Shown here piece after piece: positions 1-7,700 of a DNA stretch of 15,305 bases. A program made the translations under genes and the position numbers. Numbering within the stretch: the first letter of the stretch is position 1; each line of letters begins with the position of its first letter. Where the stretch lies: the NCBI GenBank assembly GCA_036736205.1, contig DAINMX010000154.1:1-15305 (forward strand), written 5' to 3'. Origin of the DNA: XYA12-FULL-58-9 sp001798605. Its GTDB lineage: Bacteria; Myxococcota; XYA12-FULL-58-9. A model generated the notes under the pieces. That model was given only the letters and a program-made list of their open reading frames with translations. It searched no databases and had not been told where the DNA came from.

Positions 1-398
1 GCAACATCGTCACTTCGCGTCGTGAACATAACGAGCAGGTGCGGAGTCGGCTCGACAATGCCGTGGTGATGCAGGGCAAACTCAATGGTGCCGTATGCCA
101 ACGGCTCCCGCGACACAAAAGCGGCGAGATCACTGACGGCGGCGGCCAGCCGAGAATCCCACGTTGGTGCGTCGTTTCCCAATTGGGCCAGTATCATCTC
201 GATGGCGGGCGTCTGCCCATCCTTTTCGTTTTCACGCTGCCCATACTTTGCTGCTCCCGGCGGTGCCGGCACAAACAATCTTCCAACGGCGGACGGTGCA
301 GGAGTGGATAGCTCGGTCTGTTGCGACCGACCCTGATGCACCAGTGCCGCACAGCCGGTCGCCAACAAAATGACGACGATGAACGATTTGCGACGCAT
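1..398 (-). CDS. Lipoprotein, N-terminal part (runs off left edge)
   Basis: The reverse strand is open from an ATG at 398 to the window edge, giving 132 residues with no stop. The N-terminus is a lipoprotein signal: basic MRRK, a hydrophobic stretch, then a lipobox ending LATGC with the acylated Cys at residue 16, so the product is expected to be membrane-anchored and periplasmic or surface-facing. A Pro/Ala-rich linker follows, then a helical segment (about residues 82-132) with motifs WDSRL and PTPHLL. From memory this segment resembles the N-terminal region of CAP-domain lipoproteins in Myxococcota, but the CAP domain itself would lie outside the window, so this is only a guess. A purine-rich stretch (GGGAGGG, then AGGG) precedes the ATG. 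The gene is divergent from the barrel gene at 520 with 121 bases between them. Confidence 0.75.
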   Translation of the reverse strand, partial: MRRKSFIVVILLATGCAALVHQGRSQQTELSTPAPSAVGRLFVPAPPGAAKYGQRENEKDGQTPAIEMILAQLGNDAPTWDSRLAAAVSDLAAFVSREPLAYGTIEFALHHHGIVEPTPHLLVMFTTRSDDV

Positions 399-454
399 CC
401 CACACCCTATCCCTCCCGTGTGCCGCAGGGAACCCGAGCTGAGCGACCACGTTC

Positions 455-483
455 TTGACCCCCAACCCGGTGTCGACTAGGCG
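455..483 (+). promoter_or_regulatory. Possible promoter for the barrel gene
   Basis: TTGACC at 455-460 is a good match to a sigma-70 -35 box. Seventeen bases later lies TAGGCG at 478-483, a poor -10 match. It sits in the 121-base divergent gap, about 40 bases before the start at 520. Only the -35 element is convincing. Confidence 0.22.
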
Positions 484-519
484 TTTGGGTGAAAACAGCC
501 ATCCACCCGGAGGAACTCT

Positions 520-1080
520 ATGCGATCCGTACCCTTGTTGCTGATCACCGCCGTTACCTTCTCATCAGCCTCGGCCCTCGCCGACGACTCTTTGCAGCTC
601 ACCGCCGGTACGATGCAGCTCGGCGGCACCATGACCTTCGACACCGTTGTGGCCATGCCCAGTCAGGGCGACAGTGCCACTGGATTTGAGCTCGGACTCG
701 CACCCGAGTTTGGCTATTTCATCATCGACAATCTGGAGCTGACCGCAGGTGCCGGCTTGGAATTGTTCTTCGGCGACTATTACCGCGCGGGTTCCACTCT
801 TGTGGGCTTCAACGTCGGCGCGAGATACTTCGTCGACCTGCAGCTTCCCATGCTCCCTTATGGTGGTGCCCGTCTGGGGATGAGCTTCAACATCCCAGAT
901 GCTGGCGACACAACAAAGTCACTCTTTCTCGAGCTGCCCATAGGTGCCCTGATTCCGCTCAATTCACACGTCGCCATCGATGTCGGTCTTCGGGTTGTCT
1001 ACGCCAAGTCATTGGAAGAGGGCGGAAGCGCTTCTTTGTGGATTCCCATCGGTTATTTTGGCGTCCAGGCGTTCTTCTAG
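520..1080 (+). CDS. Small outer-membrane beta-barrel protein
   Basis: This 186-residue protein starts with a signal peptide (about residues 1-21, cleavage near SALA|DD). The mature part of about 165 residues alternates polar and hydrophobic residues in short strands rich in Gly, Phe, Tyr and Leu, for example the segments around GFELGLAPEFGYF and FNVGARYFVDL. It ends in Phe-Phe, matching the terminal aromatic signal recognised by the BAM machinery. The size fits an eight-stranded barrel of the OmpA-membrane or OprF/OmpW-like class. No soluble domain or catalytic motif is visible, so the role (structural, porin-like or adhesin) is unknown. The start is well supported: GGAGGA at 509-514 lies five bases before the ATG. 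It is divergent from the lipoprotein at 398 and convergent with the small minus-strand frames downstream. Confidence 0.85.
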   Translation: MRSVPLLLITAVTFSSASALADDSLQLTAGTMQLGGTMTFDTVVAMPSQGDSATGFELGLAPEFGYFIIDNLELTAGAGLELFFGDYYRAGSTLVGFNVGARYFVDLQLPMLPYGGARLGMSFNIPDAGDTTKSLFLELPIGALIPLNSHVAIDVGLRVVYAKSLEEGGSASLWIPIGYFGVQAFF

Positions 1081-1213
1081 ACATCGCGAGAGCCACAGCC
1101 GAACGTCGGTGGATTACCGCTTGGGATTGGGGCACCGTTGCCATGGCGGGCAGAAGCAACACCTCAAGACCCATTTCTTTGTATGTCTCCACAGCCTCAG
1201 AGAGGCGAGGCAT
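959..1213 (-). pseudogene. Possible small gene, second of a coupled pair, probably 3'-damaged
   Basis: The 84-residue frame begins with ATG at 1213, which shares its A with the TGA of the frame upstream (TGATG), a typical coupling arrangement. The first 25 or so residues (MPRLSEAVETYKEMGLEVLL) look like a real alpha/beta protein start. The remainder loses this character, becoming Arg-rich and low in structure. Its last 122 bases lie antisense to the end of the barrel gene. I infer that the original 3' part was lost or replaced, or that the intact gene is simply short and poorly conserved. I cannot name the family. It could also be a chance open frame. Confidence 0.3.
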
Positions 1214-1434
1214 CAGCCGCGCTGGCCCTGACGGGCCTGTTGAGTCAGGATGTGATGCAGGTTGTGCACCCATTGATCTAGGGCAGAGTTGCGATAGCGG
1301 TACTTACCAAAGGAAAACGTGGCCCACTGTTTCCCATGGCGGTCGGCGTAGTTCTCGGCCGTCATCCGCCCATAGGGAAAGACCTCCAGCGCAATGACTT
1401 CGCGGGCCCGCTCGGCAAGTGGTCGTTCATTCAT
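1213..1434 (-). CDS. Small hypothetical protein, first of a coupled pair
   Basis: This frame encodes 73 residues beginning MNERPLAERAREVIALEV, with an amphipathic helix-like start, a central Tyr-rich part (GKYRYRN) and a helical C-terminus ending in a Gln/Arg-rich tail. There is no signal peptide or membrane segment, so it should be cytoplasmic. The ATG at 1434 is preceded by GGGAG six bases upstream. A longer version from a TTG at 1491 would add 19 residues containing a Cys-x-x-Cys pair (CGYC) but has no evident ribosome site. The TGA overlaps the ATG of the next minus-strand frame. Composition and the ribosome site favour a real gene, but I recognise no family and the case rests mainly on gene arrangement. 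Confidence 0.5.
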   Translation of the reverse strand: MNERPLAERAREVIALEVFPYGRMTAENYADRHGKQWATFSFGKYRYRNSALDQWVHNLHHILTQQARQGQRG

Positions 1435-1494
1435 GACCGTCTCCCAGAATGAATCAGAGCCGCAATAACCACAGCCGTTGGCAGATGGCAATAA

Positions 1495-1522
1495 TTGTTT
1501 AAGTTAATGAATCCTCAATAAT
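1495..1522 (+). promoter_or_regulatory. Possible promoter for the four-gene plus-strand run
   Basis: AATAAT at 1517-1522 matches five of six bases of a sigma-70 -10 box. TTGTTT at 1495-1500, sixteen bases upstream, keeps only the TTG of the -35 box. On the other strand, TTGATT (reverse complement of 1520-1525) with TTAAAC 17 bases further could drive the small minus-strand pair. Both are weak and rest on the local AT-rich dip. Confidence 0.22.
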
Positions 1523-1713
1523 CAAGCAACCACCCACGCTCCCCACGTGGACATTAGAATTTACGAGTTGTTACATGCCAAAACGTGGATCTCTTGGCAT
1601 TGGTGGACTACCATTTCCCACAGATCTTGTATTCGTGAGCAGTCGTTGACGACAGGCGAACTCCGTTGATGCCCCATTGCCACACTCCTCACACCTGATT
1701 CGTTTTCACTTCC

Positions 1714-1719
1714 AGGAGA
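1714..1719 (+). promoter_or_regulatory. Ribosome binding site of the giant gene
   Basis: AGGAGA lies six bases before the ATG at 1726 and fixes this start. An out-of-frame ATG at 1722 is too close to the site to compete well. The chosen start also gives an immediate, standard signal peptide. Confidence 0.75.
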
Positions 1720-1725
1720 AGATGA

Positions 1726-4700
1726 ATGCGTAAGTTTCTGCTGCAGTTCCGACTGACGCTGACCGCTGTGATGTTCACAGCTGCCATTGCAGAGGCACAA
1801 TCTGTCCCTGCCGGTGTGCAGGAGTACTACGTGATCGGCGATGCCGAGCAGATCTATGAAATGATCCAGGCCATGGTCGGGGGTGGCAATGGCGGCTGCA
1901 ACACGACGACGACCCTCACCGCCACCACGGACATTCAAACCGTCATCTACGATCATTGGGAAGACGGCTACGACCCGAACCCGTATTCCACAGCGACGAA
2001 GCAAACGACGACGCTCATTATTGGGGATGGCGACGCCAGTAATGGTTGCGCATGTGACTTCACATCCAGCACCACAGATACGGATGATGTCATCTCCTTG
2101 GACGAGGCCCTCAGTTGGAAATCACGTGGAGCCGGCACCACCGCGATCACCGACTATGTCCCATACCCACGAAACGCCACCACTCCGCAGCTAAGATACG
2201 ATGGCCGCGACCGCATCATCGTCGTTGGCGGCCCGGTCAACCTCGTGCACGCCATTGATCCGCGCAGTCAATACATCGGCGATGCCATGGGGATGTTGCC
2301 ACGCCAGCTCATGGGCAACCACACCAGCTACGTCGTTCCCATGGGTGCCGACCTACATGACTTCGATCATTATCATCCATTCGACTACGTTTACCTCATG
2401 CTCTTGAGCTACGACGACAATGTCACGGTCAACGTCGACAATCGCCAAGGCCAAGCTGACTCGACGGTCTCCTTTCAACTGAGCACCGGCGACACCTGGT
2501 CGAGTCTGGGCAAGATCAATTTGACTGCTGCGCCGGCATCGGCCATCAGCATCCGCTCTGGCACGAAGGTCACCGCCAGTGGCCCTGTTGCGGCCCTAGT
2601 GATTACGGGCGGCAGTGGCACCTACCAGTCACGGTTCTACTCACTGCTACCCGAATCGCTGTTCTCCAATGACTACGTCATTCCTGTGCATGGGGACCGA
2701 CCCAACGTCAACGGCGACCATCCACAGAACATCTACATCTACAACCCCGATCCGGTGAACAATCTCAACGTGCAAGTCTACGACACGACTCACAACGGCA
2801 CCAACATGGTGGTCCTGCCGCAGAAGCTCATGGCCTACACTCAATGGAATCCCATCGGCCCCAATGATCCGGTGCCGCAACAAAGCACCGTGCGATTGGT
2901 GGCAGATCGTCACTTTTGGGGTGTCGGCGCAATCGACTACCAGGCCACTTCCCATGATTGGGGCTACTCCTTCGTGCCCACGAGTCTCTTGACCGACACC
3001 ATAGGCGTTAGTTGGGCCCCAGGTAACCGTTTCGATCCGACAACCCTCGATAGTGAGAACGGGTCGCCGGTGTGGATCTCTCCCCTCATGGACAACACCA
3101 CCATCAAAGTCGATTGGGATGCCAATGGTGTCTACGACAATACCTACACCGTCGACACCCTAAGCGCCCTACGTCTCTACGACACCAGCGACCGTGATCA
3201 GACCGGCATGCGTGTTTGGGGAAGCAACAAATTCGTCGCTGCATACGGTCAAGACCCGGATGTCGCCAGCGCTAGCGGTGATGTGCTCGACCTCGGTTAT
3301 GAGATTATGCCACAGGATTTTCGTTTCCTCGAACAGGTGCTCTCCGTCGAGGCCACGAGCGACAAGTACAACGTGCCACAAACCGGCGCACCTTCCAGCG
3401 ATCCCGTGACAATCACGTTGTACCTGCGCACCGGACTGTCGTCTCCTGCTCAAGTTGTCTCCGACCTCGCCGCCAGCTTCACCTTGCCCACCAACTGGTC
3501 CTATGAAGCCGGTTCCACCCTCGTCAACTTCGCCAGCAGCAACACCGACACCGCCGACCCATCGTTCTCTGTCGGCACCCTTGCCTGGGACTGGTCATCG
3601 CTGGGCGAGACCATGACTGGAACCCAGCTAACAACCCTGCAATTTGAGATCACCATCGCTGGAGGTGCTGGCACTGATGATCGCTACGACTTCGAGGCCA
3701 CCGCAACAGGCACCTACGACAGCCGCCCCTACAACCCCCGCGACGATCTCACCATTATCAAGTCTCCCCTGGATATCACCCTTACCGTCGGCAACGTCGA
3801 ACGTTCCGGCTCGTCGAGCGCTCGTCCGGGCGAGCACCTGATATACACCTCCACGGTCACCAACGACTCGGCATCGACCGTGAACGCCGACATTCGCATA
3901 CCCGTGCCATTCGACACCACCTGGAGCGATCTGCACGGTGGCACCTACGACGGCGCATGCAATTGCGCAATCTACTCGGTAACCCTCGATCCCGCTGGCG
4001 GTGCCAGTGACAGCTTGAGCGTCCAGCTCGAAGTGCTCCTCTCAGATGACGCCGCCGTTGGTGGCTCCATTAGCAATCAGGCTCGCGCTGACGTCGGTTT
4101 GGCCACCGAGCTCATCAGTGCACCTGCTGTCATGGATATCGACGCCCCGGTCCTGGCCGCAACCCTCAGTGGTCCTTCCGTTGCCGGACCTGGTTGCCCA
4201 TTCACCTACAATGTTCGAGTCACCAACACAGGCAATGAGAATGCCACCGGCATTGCCGTAGACATGCCCATACCCTCGTATACGTCCTATGTGGCCGGCA
4301 CCATGACTCTCGATGTCAACGACACCGCCACCACGAACTCACTCTCCTGCACCGATGCCAGTGGCGGCGACTGCTCATTCACCACCGGCCCAGACACAGT
4401 CTCCGTGCTGCTCACTTCTCAACCTTTGGTGCCGAATGGTTATCTCATTTTCACTTTCCAAGTTGATGTCACAGGCACCGCAAGTGACAACATTGCGGCC
4501 GTAGCCACCACGCGAGCGGCACAGCTACCCCCAGCTCCCTTCGTCATAACCAGCAACGTCGTCGACACAGATATCGATGACTCAGGAGATTCAGACGGCG
4601 ACGGTTTGATCAACGGCATTTGCAGTGATGTGGCCGCCTCGTGCACCATCTCCACGACTTCAGAAGGCTGCCTCGGCACCAATCCCTACGACGCCGATAG

Positions 4701-7700
4701 CGACGACGATGGCTACCGCGATGGCGACGAGCTGGCCGCAGATCCCTACCCAGGCGTCCTTCGACCTGCCATCACCAATCCCCTCGACTGGGACAGTGAC
4801 AATGATGGACTGCCCGATGGTCTCGAAGTTGGCGTGTTCTCTGCGGGGTCCGACACCGACACCTCGGCCGGTCATTTCGCATCCGACACAGACGTTGGCG
4901 CGACGACAACCGATCCCAACGACCCCGACACGGACGGTGGTGGCGTCCTCGACGGTGCCGAAGACACCAATCGCAATGGAACTTTTGATTCCGCCGACGT
5001 TGGCGATCCCAACGAATGGAATGACGATGACGCTGACGCCGATGGCTTGACCAATGTCGAGGAGGACAGCAACGCCAACCATACCTTTGACTCTGGCGTG
5101 CAAAATGAGACCGACTGGAATGACGCCGATAGCGACGACGATGGCATCCTCGACGGCGATGAGGGCAACAACCCGGGTGATTGGGCTCTGGATACCGACA
5201 GCGACGGTTGGATCAACGCTCGTGATCCCGACAGCGACGACGACGGCATCTACGACGGCACCGAGGTCGGTCTTTGCGGCGTGCCCCACGCCGACACCAC
5301 TGAATCTGCCGGGTTCTACGTCGAAGACGCCGACTGCGGTGTCACTTACACCGATATGCTCGACAGTGATTCAGACGGTGACAACCTCGATGACGGCACC
5401 GAAGATTCGGGTTTTGGGGACGGCCGCGACTACAACGGCCGATACGACGGTGAGCCCGAGACCATGGCACACAGCGCCGACACCGACAACGACGGCAGCA
5501 ACGATGACGTCGACTGCAGCCCCTGGAACAGCGCAATTTATCAGGGAGCAACAGAGACCTGCAACGGCGTCAACGACGATTGCGATACGGAGTTCGATGA
5601 GAACTTCGACTCAGACAATGACACCTACACAACCTGCGGCACCCTCACTACGACCGGTGCCAGCGTCGCGGCGGACTGCAACGACGGCGTCGCAGCGATC
5701 TATCCGGGAGCGGGCGAAGCATGTAACGGCTTCGACGACGACTGCGATACAGAGTTCGATGAGGACTTCGACTCGGACAACGACACCTACACAACCTGCG
5801 GCACCCTCACCACCACCGGCACCACAGCCAATATCGATTGCGACGACACAGATCTGACCTCGAATCCTGCTGCCCTTACCGAGCTATGCGACGGCAATGA
5901 CAATGACTGCGACGGCGCAACACCAGCCGAAGAGATTGACAACGACAGCGACACCTACGTCGAGTGTATGGGCTGGCATGACAGCCAGGGCGATCATGAT
6001 GCTATCACCGGAAGCGGCGATTGCAACGACAGCAATGCCGCCATCAACCCAGCGGCAACTGAGATCTGTGATGCCATCGACAACAACTGCAATACTTCCA
6101 CAGATGAAGGCTTCGATGGCGACGTCGACGGCGTCACCGTGTGCGGCCCCGACGGTATCGATGGCTCGCCTGATGACGACTGCGACGACTTCGATGAGTT
6201 CACGAACCCAACGTTGCCTGAGCTCTGCGATGGCAACGACAACAACTGCGACACCGTCGTCCCGACAGATGAGACCGACGACGACGGCGACGCTATTGTC
6301 GAGTGCTCTGTTTGGCACGACACCCAAGGCGATAACCCAGAGATTCTCGCAGGGGGCGACTGCAACGATGCCAATGACTTCGTCAACCCTAACGTTGCGG
6401 AAATCGAGTGTAACGCGGTCAACGATGATTGCAATTCTGCCACCGTCGACGACCCCAACTCGGCGGACGACGACGACGACGGTTACACGGTGGAGTGTAA
6501 CCATGACTGCGATGACACCAACTTCTTCATTCACCCCAATGCCGAGGAACACTGCGACGACACCGTGGACAACAACTGCGACACGCTGACCGACGAAGAG
6601 GACACCGTTGCCTGTGTTCCGGACTGCCCCGATCTCGACGGCGACGGCTATCGCGATCCATCTTGTGGCGGCACCGACTGTGATGACAGCAATCCGTCCA
6701 TCAAACCGGATGCTGGCGAGGACTGCACTGATGGCATCGACAATGACTGCAATGGGCGCGCCGACACGTCCGACCCATTATGTCCACCAGGCTGTGCCGA
6801 CGTCGATGGCGACGGTTATGAAAACCGCATCTGCGGCGGCTCTGATTGCGACGACGATCGCAGAGACATTCATCCAGCACAAGCAGAGAGCTGCACAGAC
6901 GAAGTCGACAACGACTGCGATGGACTTGTCGATTTTGCTGATGCCTTTGAATGCGTGGCCGACTGCGATGATGCTGATGGGGACACCTTCCTTGACCAAG
7001 CCTGTGGTGGTACCGACTGCGATGACACCAACCAATTCATCAACCGAAATGCAGCGGAAGATTGTTTTGATGGACGCGACAACAACTGCGATGGCGCAGT
7101 CGACGGAGACGACAATGAGTGCTCCGCCGACTGTCCCGACGCCGATGACGACAAGTTCCGCGACCATGTTTGCGGCGGAACCGACTGCGACGACACCACC
7201 GCGTTCGTGAGCCCGGGCCTCATCGAAAACTGCGCCGACGGTGTGGATAACAACTGCGATGACCTCACCGATGCCGAAGACGTCATCGCCTGTCCGGCCG
7301 GTTGTGCAGACGCCGATGCCGATGATTATCCCGACGCCAACTGTGGTGGAACTGACTGCAATGACAACAGCAACGTCGTCAACCCCAACGCCCACGAGAA
7401 TTGTTTCAACAGCATCGACGACAATTGCGATGGACTCATCGACTTCGAGGACACCTTGTCGTGTCCAGCGAGCTGCATCGATGCCGATGTCGATGGCTTC
7501 CTCGACGTTGCCTGCGGTGGTGACGACTGCGACGACGCGAACCCACACGTCAATCCCAACGCCGCCGAGCATTGTTCGAACACAACGGACGACAACTGCG
7601 ACGGCCTCGTCGATGGGGAGGATCCCGCAGACTGCCCAGCGGGTTGCGACGACGATGACGGCGATGGCTACCGAGCGTCCACGTGCGGCGGGACCGACTG

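Larger units (their letters stand above)
1435..1725. other. Intergenic leader between the divergent small pair and the giant gene
   Basis: These 291 bases carry no convincing gene. The segment around 1491-1560 is clearly more AT-rich than its surroundings and could hold divergent promoters for the minus-strand pair and the giant gene. A perfect 8-base palindrome, CCACGTGG, lies at 1543-1550. From about 1560 to the start codon the sequence is unremarkable until the ribosome site. The distance of roughly 200 bases from the AT-rich part to the start would leave a long 5' leader, in which I saw no clear riboswitch fold. Confidence 0.6.

Noticed and set aside
1543..1550. CCACGTGG palindrome as an operator
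   Set aside because: It is one short palindrome with no second copy in the leader, so it could arise by chance.
1561..2004. 147-residue minus-strand frame across the start of the giant gene
   Set aside because: Most of it is antisense to the signal peptide and head of the giant protein, and its composition is not protein-like.
4660..5289. 209-residue minus-strand open frame, and similar ones at 5884-6552, 8347-8901 and 9049-9561
   Set aside because: The same antisense artefact of Asp-rich coding; all lack independent start signals and repeat the sense-strand periodicity.
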